Part shown: in pieces, positions 30,987 to 39,518 of the stretch
Position numbering within the stretch: position 1 is the stretch's first letter
Layout: every line of letters begins with the position of its first letter
Source of the DNA: Branchipolynoe longqiensis
Taxonomy: Eukaryota; Annelida; Polychaeta; Phyllodocida; Polynoidae
Direction: 5' to 3'
DNA length: 64,000 nt
Assembly: GCA_030323885.1 (NCBI GenBank)
Contig: CM059186.1
Span: 19,816,998-19,880,997 of the forward strand
Translations under genes and position numbers: made by a program
Notes under the pieces: model-generated
The model's database searches: none
Told to the model about the DNA's origin: nothing
Seen by the model: only the letters and a program-made list of their open reading frames with translations

Positions 30987-31421
30987 ATGCCGAAAGATTT
31001 TTGTGATACTTGTGGCGAAGTACACGAGAAAGGAAATAAAACACAGTGTGAGGAAAAGCAGGGTACTGCGGGTCCAAAAACAAGGTCACGCTCAATCCGC
31101 CAGGTACCGGATACTGAACATAAAATGTCGGACGACCAGAACACTGGATGTGTTGAAATCATCGCCATGTCATCTGAGGAGCGACTTAAACAACTGCAGA
31201 AGGAAGTAAGGGCGCTCGAAGTTGAGGACGAGCTGGCTGCCTTGGAGGACCGAAAAAGAATACTCCTATTAAAGCAAGAGAGACGCCACCAACCCAGCAC
31301 AGGAGCACGATGGGAGGTGGGGAGGACGTTCGAGACGCGAGCTCAGGATACGCTTGCGACGACGGGGGGGCCAACCAGACGACCCGTTACGTGGACGCGA
31401 CTTTCGTCGGGAAACCGGTAG
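30987..31421 (+). CDS. Ngaro-like Gag, N-terminal ORF
   Basis: This ORF of 144 codons starts with a clear ATG (tattatgccgaaagattttt). Near the start it has a C-x2-C ... H ... C cluster (CDTCGEVHEKGNKTQC). It is followed by a charged, coiled-coil-like segment at about residues 60-100 (SEERLKQLQKEVRALEVEDE). It overlaps the next ORF (31310-32020) in another frame, so either one Gag is split by a frameshift or two proteins are made. Its position as first ORF in a YR retrotransposon suggests a Gag-type RNA-binding or particle protein. I cannot assign a family beyond that. The C-terminal residues after about 31310 may be out of frame with the ancestral protein. Confidence 0.6.
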   Translation: MPKDFCDTCGEVHEKGNKTQCEEKQGTAGPKTRSRSIRQVPDTEHKMSDDQNTGCVEIIAMSSEERLKQLQKEVRALEVEDELAALEDRKRILLLKQERRHQPSTGARWEVGRTFETRAQDTLATTGGPTRRPVTWTRLSSGNR

Positions 31422-32020
31422 ACGGCTTCTGCTCTTACGGGAGGGACGTAAGCCGTTCACGATCTACCGTACGCCGACGGAGGACTTCGAGCCGTGCATC
31501 GTCCAGTAGGAGTGCCAGTAGACGACGCAGAAGTAAGTGGAGCCTCAAGAGGTTCACTGTCGGAAAGAGAGATATCGGTAAAGTGAATTGTTACGAGTTG
31601 TTATCTGCCACGGGCCAGTGGGCACTCGGTATAAAGGAGCTGGGCATTAAAGACTTGAGGGCCTTGTTGGAGCACATTGTGTTTCTGGCCCATAGGGCAT
31701 GCACAAATGAATATTTCGACTCGGCTCACACTGACTATGATCGGTCAATTAGAACACTGGCTGAGGAGATAGGCTTTGCTGCTTTCTCTAGCGCCAACAG
31801 GGGCTCGAGTGTCCTATTTTATTCTTCGCTCAATGTAAGATCGAGGAACTCCGGAACGACAGGCTACGCCACCAGAAAGCCGGGTAGTCAAATTAAGAGG
31901 CCTTGCTACGCGTGGAATGGCGAGAAGGGCTGCACACGAGGCGAGGCTGCATGTAGATTCGGCCATGTCTGCTCAAAGTGCAACGGAAAAGGCCACAAGC
32001 GTCCAGCATGCAGGGAGTGA
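31310..32020 (+). CDS. Ngaro-like Gag, C-terminal ORF with CCCH finger and CCHC knuckle
   Basis: This ORF of 236 codons has a basic Arg/Ser-rich segment (about residues 48-75) and a conserved-looking middle region. It ends in two zinc-binding motifs. One is C-x8-C-x6-C-x3-H (CYAWNGEKGC ... CRFGH). The other is C-x2-C-x4-H-x4-C (CSKCNGKGHKRPAC), the classic retroviral-type knuckle, in the last 15 residues. Zinc knuckles in Gag bind the element RNA. The ATG at 31310 lies inside the upstream ORF. The true protein may instead be reached from 30987 by a frameshift. The stop at 32018-32020 is 100 bp before the Pol ATG. Confidence 0.75.
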   Translation: MGGGEDVRDASSGYACDDGGANQTTRYVDATFVGKPVDGFCSYGRDVSRSRSTVRRRRTSSRASSSRSASRRRRSKWSLKRFTVGKRDIGKVNCYELLSATGQWALGIKELGIKDLRALLEHIVFLAHRACTNEYFDSAHTDYDRSIRTLAEEIGFAAFSSANRGSSVLFYSSLNVRSRNSGTTGYATRKPGSQIKRPCYAWNGEKGCTRGEAACRFGHVCSKCNGKGHKRPACRE

Positions 32021-32054
32021 CAGTGGGCGCACTCTCAGGAGCCCAGCCAGGGGC

Positions 32055-32325
32055 TAGAGGTCTTTGCAGGTGACCAGGGTTACAGGGCGATTGGTTTAAA
32101 CCACACCTGTGATGCCGACATGGAGAAAGGGGTCTTTGGAGGTGACCGGCTCGACAATCGGGATAATAGGGTCTTTGTAGAGGACCGTGAGGACTGTGCT
32201 GATATAGGGGTCTTTGTAGGTGACCGCATGTGCTGTGTGGAGAATAGGACTCCTACAGATGAACTTCATAATGTGGACGAGAGGGTCTTTGCAGGTGACT
32301 ACGTTACACACAAGATGGAGGCTGA
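32055..32325 (+). repeat. ~39-bp tandem repeat across the Gag-Pol junction
   Basis: tctttg followed by an aggtgacc-like string recurs at 32061, 32133, 32172, 32211, about 32251 (degenerate) and 32286. The first interval is about 72 bp and the others 35-40 bp. The units encode a degenerate 13-residue repeat with a VFxGDR core at the start of Pol and also extend upstream of the Pol ATG. Confidence 0.75.
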
Positions 32326-34222
32326 TATGGAGGACACCCCACCACGAAGCCCCGAGCCTGTGATAGATTCCAACCAATTATCTGACAGTCAAGGATTACA
32401 AGTACCTGAATGCATACAGGACTGGATGCAAGTGAGAAACTGTGAGGGTTGTCTGGAAGTGACTATCAGTGAATTCGAGGGCTCCTCGCCCGTCGTGTTC
32501 TATGTAACAAATGACTGTGACAGGGGTGTTTGTTCTTGTGAAAACCGCCTTGAGGGTGTTGTTTGTCAATTGAAGCCTTGTCGTTTTTTCGCTGAACTGT
32601 TTTTCAGGGGCGGCATTGATCCTGAAGCCTATTGTATATTACAAGGGATAGTCTTCGGTTTTCAGGTGATAAATACTGAATTTGACAACAGCTACGAAAA
32701 GAACAATAGTAAACGCTTGTTGGCATGGGAGCGGGACATTATCGAAGCGAAATTGGCTGTCGAATTAGACCAGGATGTCATTTCTTGTGTTGACTACAAA
32801 CCACAATGTGTCCACTCCATGTTTGTCGTCCCAAAGGAGGGCGGGGGGGGTCGGCTGGTTATCGACTGTAGTAAGCCCCGTGATAGGTCGGTCAATTCGG
32901 CCACTAGTGAGGTCGCCCATACGTTTAAATACCTAAGTGTCGATAATGTAATCGACAATCTTGAGCGGGGGGACCACCTATCTTCTATTGACATAAAGGA
33001 TGCCTACAGGGCCGTCCAGATAAACCCTAGGGACCGCATAAGGCAGGGTCTGAAGTGGAAATTTAGGGACGATGACAGAGTCAGATATATGGTCGACAAT
33101 CGCCTATCAATGGGTCTTGCCTCAAGCCCCTTTATATTTACAAAAATATCTAATTTTATTGTAAGATGTGCAAAGAGGGAAGGCATAAAACGGGTCATCA
33201 ATTACCTCGATGACTTCTGTATTATCGGTGATTCATGGGATCACAATGCTATTGACCAATCAAAACTAATTGCAATAATACGTAGGTTGGGGTTCTCACT
33301 AAGCTTTCGAAAGTTGCTCTCCCCGACTCAGAAAATGTGTTTTCTTGGGATCGACATTGATACTATAAAATTAGAATTAACTCTCCCCGCTGATAAGCTG
33401 ATTAAATTATACCGAGTTTTGGCTCAATTCCGGGGTCGGAGGAAAGCAAAACGGAAGGATCTTGAGAGACTGGGGGGTCTGCTTGCACATTGTGCCAAGG
33501 TGATCCGGGGAGCCCGTACCTTCTGCCGTGGGATCTATGATCTCATTGCCTCCATCAGGGAGCCTTATCACTACACCAGGTTGGGTGTGGGCTTCCGCCA
33601 GGACATTGAATGGTGGGAACGCTTTGCCGCACGTTTTAACGGCAAGGCTGCCATGCTAGGAAAATTTACGCGGGTCTGCTCAGTTTATGGCGATGCCTCA
33701 GGCTGGGGTATGGGGGCTACCCATGGGGCCGATTGGTTAGTCGGCTGTTATAAGGGAGAGGATGATATAGCGCTTGGTGACTATGCTGGGCACCATCACG
33801 TCTCACCCGAGGAGGGGTTGGACTCTGCTCATATTAACGTAAAAGAAATGGCGGCCGCATTTGAGGCAGCCACATGCTGGGCGCATGGTTGGGGGGGGGC
33901 CTCGATAGTGTTCATGACTGACAGCGTTGTGGTCCAGGCTGCACTGAACACGGGCCGCTCCCGCTCACGGGAGATCATGGGTTATCTCCGAAAGTTTTTC
34001 TGGATGGCGATCGAACAAAACTTTATATTCATTTCTTCCTATATTCATACTTCGAGAAATATCACTTGTGATGCATTGAGCAGGCTGGGGGATGTTGGAA
34101 GTGCTGCTAGGATAGCAGCTGTTGATAAAGCATGGCTCATGTGTTGTAGAAAGATTTTTGAGGCCCCCTTTTCTTTTCATTCCAGGGCGGGAAGCGCTGG
34201 CAAGGGAGCAGCAGCTATATGA
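32120..34222 (+). CDS. Ngaro-like Pol: reverse transcriptase and RNase H
   Basis: An uninterrupted ORF of 700 codons. Residues 1-65 hold the VFxGDR repeats. RT spans about 230-450: GGRLVIDCSKPRDRSVN, palm A SSIDIKDAYRAV, LSMGLASSPFIF, and the catalytic NYLDDF (YLDD near residue 362). RNase H spans about 515-660 with all four acidic positions visible: VYGDAS (about 525), INVKEM, FMTDS and ITCDALSR. There is no methyltransferase domain. The protein copies the element RNA and removes the RNA strand. Gag lies upstream in another frame, and the recombinase ORF overlaps the 3' end. The ATG at 32120 was chosen because it is the first in the frame. Reading through from Gag is possible. This looks fully functional. 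Confidence 0.9.
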   Translation: MEKGVFGGDRLDNRDNRVFVEDREDCADIGVFVGDRMCCVENRTPTDELHNVDERVFAGDYVTHKMEADMEDTPPRSPEPVIDSNQLSDSQGLQVPECIQDWMQVRNCEGCLEVTISEFEGSSPVVFYVTNDCDRGVCSCENRLEGVVCQLKPCRFFAELFFRGGIDPEAYCILQGIVFGFQVINTEFDNSYEKNNSKRLLAWERDIIEAKLAVELDQDVISCVDYKPQCVHSMFVVPKEGGGGRLVIDCSKPRDRSVNSATSEVAHTFKYLSVDNVIDNLERGDHLSSIDIKDAYRAVQINPRDRIRQGLKWKFRDDDRVRYMVDNRLSMGLASSPFIFTKISNFIVRCAKREGIKRVINYLDDFCIIGDSWDHNAIDQSKLIAIIRRLGFSLSFRKLLSPTQKMCFLGIDIDTIKLELTLPADKLIKLYRVLAQFRGRRKAKRKDLERLGGLLAHCAKVIRGARTFCRGIYDLIASIREPYHYTRLGVGFRQDIEWWERFAARFNGKAAMLGKFTRVCSVYGDASGWGMGATHGADWLVGCYKGEDDIALGDYAGHHHVSPEEGLDSAHINVKEMAAAFEAATCWAHGWGGASIVFMTDSVVVQAALNTGRSRSREIMGYLRKFFWMAIEQNFIFISSYIHTSRNITCDALSRLGDVGSAARIAAVDKAWLMCCRKIFEAPFSFHSRAGSAGKGAAAI

Positions 34223-34568
34223 GAGCCGGTTTTATTCCGCCAATTCCTGGTCTTCAAGGGCGGCTCAAATTAAGCGTTATTTGACCTTTGTCGATCAGTT
34301 CGGGGAAAACAGGGCTCCTTTTCCCTGCACCTCGAAGTGGGTTTCTCTTTATGCAACCTGGCTTTCCAGGGATCTATCTTATAGATCTATATTGAACTAT
34401 TTGTCAGGTCTAAATTTTTACTTAAAACAGAATGGTTGTCAAACTATCCTCTATGCCGATTACTATGTATCTGCAACTTTGAAGGGCATAAGACGTGAGA
34501 AGGGTGATGCACCAAAGGCTGCACCCCCCTCTTACCACATATGTTGGTTACAATTTTTGGGGGTTTGA
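34122..34568 (+). pseudogene. Ngaro-like tyrosine recombinase, N-terminal part (frameshifted)
   Basis: This frame carries the SAM-like DNA-binding half: EQQLYESRFYSANSWSSRAA, a region like RYLTFVDQFGE, and LSYRSILNYLSGLNFYLKQN. It then runs out of frame near the six-C run at 34524-34529, where one more base would keep the frame into the catalytic half. That deficit could be a real mutation or a sequencing error in a homopolymer. The stretch contains no internal ATG, so it cannot start on its own AUG. It overlaps Pol by about 100 bp in the +1 frame. A polypyrimidine tract followed by CAG (34161-34185) is a candidate splice acceptor that would enter exactly this frame. Confidence 0.75.
34161..34186 (+). 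promoter_or_regulatory. Candidate 3' splice site before the Ngaro-like YR frame
   Basis: A pyrimidine-rich stretch (cccccttttcttttcattc) is followed by CAG and G. It lies within Pol and opens the recombinase frame, which lacks its own ATG. I did not find a strong matching donor in the right phase. Confidence 0.4.
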
Positions 34569-35146
34569 CCCTGAACTCTGGCCATACCGCCTGGTGCGCT
34601 GCGATCTTGCTGTCCTTCCGCGCATTACTCAGGAAGAGCCAGGTCACGGACTCAGAGGCCTCCCTTAGACGTTCAGATTTTACATTTTTTGATTGGGGTA
34701 TGATAATTCGAGTAAGGCACTCTAAGACTATCCAATTTACTGAGCGTGTGCTAGAGATACCAGTCGCCAAATGCGTTAACCGGGCACTTTGTGCGGTATT
34801 TTGGACCAAAAAACATTTTGAGGAGATACCTGCTACTCAGGAGGAAATAGCATTCAGGCTTCCGGCAGAGTCGGGCTCAAACCCCATGTCTTATCGCTCG
34901 TATCAGTCTATGTTGAGACTTTTTGCCAGTAGGGCGGGTCTGGCTGAGTGCCACTGTACCTCTCACTCCCTGCGCCGGGGCGGCGCGACTTATCTTGCCA
35001 TGTCTGGGGCTACGATCGAGGAGATAAAGTTGAGAGGGGACTGGGCCAGTGAGACGGTTTATGCTTACTTAAAGACGCCACTGCAGGTGCGCATCGTCAA
35101 TGACCTGAGGGTGGCCTCCTCCCTGGCCCAGTCGAAGCTTGAGTAG
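34541..35146 (+). CDS. Ngaro-like tyrosine recombinase, catalytic domain
   Basis: This ORF of 201 codons holds the whole catalytic domain. The first arginine is in ALLRKSQV, the lysine region in VRHSKTIQF, the H-x-x-R box in HSLRRGGATYLA, the H/W position in GDWASE, and the nucleophile tyrosine region in TVYAYLKTP. The enzyme would cut and rejoin DNA through a 3'-phosphotyrosine and integrate a circular copy of the element. It is separated from its N-terminal half only by the one-base shift near 34529. The stop is at 35144-35146, about 30 bp before repeat B1. Confidence 0.85.
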   Translation: MLVTIFGGLTLNSGHTAWCAAILLSFRALLRKSQVTDSEASLRRSDFTFFDWGMIIRVRHSKTIQFTERVLEIPVAKCVNRALCAVFWTKKHFEEIPATQEEIAFRLPAESGSNPMSYRSYQSMLRLFASRAGLAECHCTSHSLRRGGATYLAMSGATIEEIKLRGDWASETVYAYLKTPLQVRIVNDLRVASSLAQSKLE

Positions 35147-35173
35147 TTTTGGGTGGGGGCCTGTGGCCCATTT

Positions 35174-35278
35174 GGCTGTTATTTTGCCCGGCCAAGGGAC
35201 CTTCAAGCAAAAATAAAAGAAGGTTCCCCACCACTACTCATTGTTCTCTCTCTTTTTCTTACCGTAGCCTAAATTTAT
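35174..35278 (+). repeat. Ngaro-like terminal repeat B1
   Basis: ggctgttattttgcccggcc ... aaaataaaagaaggttcccc ... taccgtagcctaaattta. It contains aataaa (possible poly(A) signal) and abuts A2, sharing one base. Confidence 0.95.
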
Positions 35279-35480
35279 GTAGAATATAATTTATTATATA
35301 TATATAAAGGAGGCGGAGTTTCCCCCCTTCTCTCTTTAATTAATTATTTATTATTTATCTCTTATTTATTTCTCACTGTATATTCGCTCCGGGCCACTCT
35401 TTTGCCCCGGGACTGCCATCTCATTGCCGCTTGGCTCAGTCCAGCCTTGACTGCATGCCGAGCACTACTTATTTTTAGCT
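35278..35480 (+). repeat. Ngaro-like terminal repeat A2
   Basis: A 203-bp copy of A1 placed directly after B1. Confidence 0.95.
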
Positions 35481-35488
35481 TTAGGTAG

Positions 35489-35593
35489 GGCTGTTATTTT
35501 GCCCGGCCAAGGGACCTTCAAGCAAAAATAAAAGAAGGTTCCCCACCACTACTCATTGTTCTCTCTCTTTTCCTTACCGTAGCCTAAATTTAT
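35489..35593 (+). repeat. Ngaro-like terminal repeat B2
   Basis: A 105-bp copy of B1, separated from A2 by eight bases (ttaggtag). It marks the right end of the element. Confidence 0.95.
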
Positions 35594-35731
35594 ATTATTA
35601 TTACTATTCTCTTTGTTACTGCTATTTCTTGTATCATTTGGTGCGAAGTACACCCCCCACCCCCAGCACGTGACCACTGGCGCCACCACCGCCAGCTTTC
35701 CTAACTACGGACGCTCAATACTGTCAGTCAC

Positions 35732-35807
35732 AAAAAAAAAGATGTTTGTTTTATTTAACGACGCCTCTAGAGCACATTGATTTTTATCATCGGCTATTGG
35801 ACATACA
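35732..35807 (+). mobile_element. Mollusc-type interspersed repeat, first half (split by DIRS-c)
   Basis: gatgtttgttttatttaacg, acgcctctagagcacattga and atcatcggctattgga form the start of a repeat that I recall as very common in molluscan genomes. It stops at the DIRS-c terminus. The second half resumes at 40978. Identification is from memory of the family, not from a search. Confidence 0.6.
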
Positions 35808-36041
35808 GTACTCGCAGTACATGGGTGAATACCAGCCCTATATAAAAATGGTCGAAAAAGCAGGTTCATGAAATGAGAGCCTAATTTCACAATCAAAGAA
35901 GCAACATTGGGGATGTTGGCCTGCTAACATCTGTAATTCGCCAACGAGACGCCAGGTGGATCCTGGGTCAAGCCGCGCCTTCCTCACTCGCCCACCGACT
36001 CCCGAGACGACAACAACTAATTTCAACGCGCTCTCGTCTAA

Positions 36042-39000
36042 ATGCCTCCTCCTACTAGGAAACGTCGCGGTCGACCTCCAGGCTCATCTGGGGTGTCACG
36101 GAGAGGTTTGAGACCTCGCACACAGCTCTCATCGTGTCGCCCTCATTCCTCGTCAGAAGATTCGAGTTCAGATGTTTCGTCAATCGTAGACAATCCGCAA
36201 AAAACCACGGGCTCAGTTACCGGCAGTCTATCAGGCTTGGAGGCCAGACTGCTCGCCCTAGAGCATCTCGCTAACAAGCCGTCTGGGAGCTCTCAAGTTC
36301 CGGGGCCCTACTCGCCTCCGGTTCTCGCCTCAACCCCCAGATCCGGGTTCTCCTCCTTCTCTCCAACACCTAGACATCACACTCTCGAGAGGGTGCCCCC
36401 GGCCGTTTCACGTATGGCCTCCACCTCGCGCCCGCTGGCTGCCTCCCCTCTGCCGCCCGCTCCGCAGCCGCCTGCCGTGACTCCGACGCCCGGGGCCGGC
36501 GCTCCTCTCTACCACCAACCGCAGCCTCAGCCACCGATCACCACAGACTTCTTGATCAACTCGACACACGCCCTCCACAAACCCCCAGGTACGAAGTTTT
36601 ACCCACATAACTTTATAACAAGGGGCGATACTTTTAAGAAGATAGGCGTAGGTGAGGCAACCTGGGCTGAATATTTCTTCGCCATTAGGCTAATGCTCGC
36701 TCAACCTGATTTCCCGCGACCCTGGGTCTCGGCAGTCTTCCAACACGAGGAAGACCTCGCAAGAATGGCGATCACGTGGGACTGGCCCACCTGCCGCTGG
36801 TGGTCTGAAACGACCTTCCAGATGGTAGCAGACAGGCGTCTAAAAGAAGGGTGGCTAGATCCTATTGCGATCAAAGACGTTCAACGTGACGTTTCCACTG
36901 AGGCAGTGGGGGTGCTTCAGTCATGCGGGGGTGGTCGATATGTGACTGAGTCTAGGTATACCCCAGCGACCCCCGCCCGCCCACCAAGTCAACCTATTCC
37001 GAGTGGGCATTCTGCTTCCAACGCGCCTGTTAACCCCCTCCCTGTTAACCAACGAGAGGAGTACTCCAGAGACACTGACGGCAAGCCCTGTTATAATTGG
37101 AACTGGGGCAAGGAATGCGGTTTCAATATGTCACATGGTACAGTTCCTGATCGGGCCCCCCATATCTGCGCATGGTGCGCTTACAAATTTAAGCGAGTCC
37201 TGCAACATAGGGAGCAGGATTGTCTAAAGAAAAGAACATTTCTAGACAAAAAGGCCGCAGAGGCAGCAGGCACTGCTGTAAGTTATAATGATATATCTCT
37301 TCTTGCTAAATCTACTGTTATTGTGCCTAATCTAGCGCATAGTAAAATTAATGAGACCTGTACTGATAACGTGTCGCCACACTTTCTACTTAATTCAGCC
37401 TTATCGGTAGTAACTAAGCAACCCTCGAGTACTAATCTGTCTGACCCACAATGCACTGATAACTGTAACTCGCTTGAACTGATAAAAGCTAAATCTCTGA
37501 GCCCTAATCCTCAACTTGTCTCGGAACCTGAGAAAGTGGAAAATAAGATTCTATCTGAATCTGAAGTTATAACTGTGAAACCTGTAACTACGTTAAATCT
37601 TCCGTTAAATGCAAATAATGATTTGTCTTTTCCACCGCTAACAACTAACTGGTTTGATGCCCCTATTGAAGTTGTATTATCGGCCCTCCCCAAAATTCAG
37701 TCTCCAACATTTGTCCCCCCTCCCACACCATTGGAGTTCAAGGACTCACTCTGTAATTTCTGGCCCTACACCGCTAAATTATCATGGGTACCTCATAATT
37801 CGTCCTATGGTCATATTTACAATGAAGTTCGTTCAACTGGTCTGCCTAACTATATGGGGGCAAAAATATCGATTCCCTCTGGTCTAAATATTCCAAAATG
37901 GCGTGCCGTTCTCCTTAACTACCCAGATCTTTTACTAGTAGATCATCTAGAATTTGGCTGGCCTATTGATTACTCCTCCACGACGATACCTACCCCCACG
38001 TATAAGAATCATTCAACTTCCTCCGATGATATCAGGCACATCTCTGCGTTTGTAGACAAAGAAATATCCTTGGGTGTGCTTCTAGGACCATTCCAGGACT
38101 TGCCCTTTAAACCCTGGTGTCAAGTTAGCCCAATGATGACACGCCCAAAAAAGAATTCACTACAAAAAAGAATAATCATTAACCTAAGTTTTCCTAAAGG
38201 GAAGAGTGTAAATGCGGGCATAGTTAAAGGCTATTATCTAGGCAAGCCCTTTAATTTTTCCCTTCCCTCAGTCTCAACCCTTACCGATAGACTCACAATG
38301 TTAGGTAGGGGTGCCTGGATGTGGGGCGGCGATCTGGCACGCGCCTATCGCCAGCTGAGAGTTTGTCCACTCTCCCTCCCGCTCTTGGGTATCTCGATCA
38401 ATGGCAGTCTCTACATAGATCTAGCGCCTCCCTTTGGCTGTAGGACGTCTGCACTAGCATGCGCTCGTACAACCAGGGCAGTCGTTTGGCTTCTACGCAA
38501 TCAAGCTATTTTCTCGCTATGCTATTTAGATGACTTTATAGGTATTGAGGATACTGAATCAAAAGCCAATGCTGCCTATGCCGAATTTATAAATTTGACC
38601 TCACAGCTCGGCCTCAATCTAGCTCTCGAAAAGTGCACACCCCCCTCTACCTCCATCACATGGTTAGGTTTTCTGATCGACTCTGTTACAATGACAGTTA
38701 CCCTGCCCAAAGATAAGCTACAAGATGTACTAGACGAATGTCGACTCTGGGAAAGTAAACGTACTTGCTCTAAGAAGCAACTGCAAAGCTTAGCAGGCAA
38801 GCTGCAACATTTATCTAAGTGTATCAAACCGGCAGTTAGGTTCTCCAATAGAGTCCTAGAAGCATTAAGGAAAGCTCCCTATACAGGTCAATACACGTTC
38901 GATAAGGATATGCTGAGGGACCTCGAATGGTTTCAATGTTTCGCATCCGCATATAACGGTAAGCAACTAATTCCACAAGCCCCCCAAATCGAATGGGTGA

Positions 39001-39287
39001 TAGAATGTGACTCCACCTTAAAGGCAGGAGGAGCGTTCTCCAAAGTAGTGTTCTACAAGTCTATCTATGACGAAGATCTATTGCAAAGAGAGCTAGCCAT
39101 AACTCAACTAGAAGCCCTTAATTTAGTACACGCTGTGGCACATTTATTGCCACCAGAACCTCATGACTATTTGATTAAAGTAAACACGGATAGTCTCTCT
39201 TCACAACAAGTCCTAGAGTCAGGTAAAGGTAAAGAGAAAGTGCTCTGTGCGTTGTGCGCGACAGCTATGGTTGATCGCCGCTCATAA
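36042..39287 (+). CDS. DIRS-c Gag-RT-RNase H polyprotein
   Basis: An ORF of 1081 codons starting at an ATG (aatgcctcctcctactagg). Residues 1-170 are Pro/Ser-rich. Residues 170-290 form a conserved Gag-like domain (ITRGDTFKKIGVGEATWAEY, KEGWLDPIAIKDVQRDV). Residues 350-395 hold a Cys/His cluster (CYNWNWGKECGF, HICAWC, HREQDC), a likely zinc-binding module. RT begins near 698 (SPMMTRPKK), with palm A GGDLARAYRQL and catalytic CYLDDFIG (YLDD near 828). RNase H starts near 985 with ECDSTLKAGGAFS, TQLEALNL and VNTDS. The fourth acidic position (ADALSR) lies in the +1 frame after about 39247. Gag and Pol on one frame is unusual compared with separate ORFs in DIRS1. A splice donor-like CAG|GTAAAG lies at 39220-39228. 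Confidence 0.9.
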   Translation: MPPPTRKRRGRPPGSSGVSRRGLRPRTQLSSCRPHSSSEDSSSDVSSIVDNPQKTTGSVTGSLSGLEARLLALEHLANKPSGSSQVPGPYSPPVLASTPRSGFSSFSPTPRHHTLERVPPAVSRMASTSRPLAASPLPPAPQPPAVTPTPGAGAPLYHQPQPQPPITTDFLINSTHALHKPPGTKFYPHNFITRGDTFKKIGVGEATWAEYFFAIRLMLAQPDFPRPWVSAVFQHEEDLARMAITWDWPTCRWWSETTFQMVADRRLKEGWLDPIAIKDVQRDVSTEAVGVLQSCGGGRYVTESRYTPATPARPPSQPIPSGHSASNAPVNPLPVNQREEYSRDTDGKPCYNWNWGKECGFNMSHGTVPDRAPHICAWCAYKFKRVLQHREQDCLKKRTFLDKKAAEAAGTAVSYNDISLLAKSTVIVPNLAHSKINETCTDNVSPHFLLNSALSVVTKQPSSTNLSDPQCTDNCNSLELIKAKSLSPNPQLVSEPEKVENKILSESEVITVKPVTTLNLPLNANNDLSFPPLTTNWFDAPIEVVLSALPKIQSPTFVPPPTPLEFKDSLCNFWPYTAKLSWVPHNSSYGHIYNEVRSTGLPNYMGAKISIPSGLNIPKWRAVLLNYPDLLLVDHLEFGWPIDYSSTTIPTPTYKNHSTSSDDIRHISAFVDKEISLGVLLGPFQDLPFKPWCQVSPMMTRPKKNSLQKRIIINLSFPKGKSVNAGIVKGYYLGKPFNFSLPSVSTLTDRLTMLGRGAWMWGGDLARAYRQLRVCPLSLPLLGISINGSLYIDLAPPFGCRTSALACARTTRAVVWLLRNQAIFSLCYLDDFIGIEDTESKANAAYAEFINLTSQLGLNLALEKCTPPSTSITWLGFLIDSVTMTVTLPKDKLQDVLDECRLWESKRTCSKKQLQSLAGKLQHLSKCIKPAVRFSNRVLEALRKAPYTGQYTFDKDMLRDLEWFQCFASAYNGKQLIPQAPQIEWVIECDSTLKAGGAFSKVVFYKSIYDEDLLQRELAITQLEALNLVHAVAHLLPPEPHDYLIKVNTDSLSSQQVLESGKGKEKVLCALCATAMVDRRS

Positions 39288-39465
39288 AAACTGTGATATC
39301 GAAATACTCCATAAACCCGGTACTGACTTAATACTAGCTGATGCATTAAGTAGATCCCCGCATTCCACTATAGCTGCCAATAAAGCACGAGAAATGTGTG
39401 CTGATCGAAATCTTCTTGAAATAAACGTTCATGTATCACTTAACCTACTATCATGTAACATCTGA
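39247..39465 (+). pseudogene. DIRS-c RNase H C-terminal tail in the +1 frame
   Basis: CARQLWLIAAHKNCDIEILH and then KPGTDLILADALSR continue the RNase H domain, including the last catalytic aspartate, but in the frame +1 to the long ORF. DIRS-a encodes the matching segment (CARELWLLAA ... ILHKPGAELVFADALSR) in one piece. The change is therefore either an inactivating single-base shift near 39255-39265 or a frameshift used to make full RNase H. It ends at 39463-39465, 54 bp before the recombinase ATG. Confidence 0.7.
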
Positions 39466-39474
39466 CGCCTTACG

Positions 39475-39510
39475 CTGGAAGATAGTAATTCTTTTGCCTC
39501 TATCTTCCAG
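39475..39510 (+). promoter_or_regulatory. Hairpin containing the predicted splice acceptor
   Basis: CTGGAAGATA and TATCTTCCAG are perfect 10-bp complements around a 16-nt loop. The 3' arm is the end of the pyrimidine tract plus the acceptor CAG, so folding would hide the acceptor just before the recombinase ATG. Confidence 0.6.
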
Positions 39511-39518
39511 GATACGCA

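Larger units (their letters stand above)
29892..35593 (+). mobile_element. Ngaro-like tyrosine-recombinase retrotransposon with split direct repeats
   Basis: The layout is A1 (29892-30094), Gag-like ORFs, Pol (RT-RNase H), YR, then B1 (35174-35278), A2 (35278-35480) and B2 (35489-35593). This A1 - ORFs - B1 A2 B2 order is the split direct repeat structure known from Ngaro-type elements and explains how a circular intermediate can be integrated by a tyrosine recombinase. A1/A2 are 203 bp each and differ at about one position. B1/B2 are 105 bp each and differ at about one position, so the insertion is young. RT, RNase H and YR catalytic residues are all present. Frameshifts in Gag and YR may make this copy non-autonomous. 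Confidence 0.9.
39223..39510 (+). other. Predicted intron joining DIRS-c Pol and recombinase in frame
   Basis: The donor is CAG|GTAAAG at 39222/39223, with a second GTAAAG six bases on. The branch-like CTGAC has its A at about 39465. A pyrimidine-rich tract precedes the acceptor CCAG|G at 39510/39511. The intron is 288 nt. Joining places the first base of a Pol codon with GA, then TAC GCA ATG of the recombinase frame, so Pol continues into the recombinase without a stop. The intron removes the frameshifted RNase H tail and the stop codons. This is a prediction from sequence only. Introns near the recombinase have been reported for other DIRS-like elements. Confidence 0.6.
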
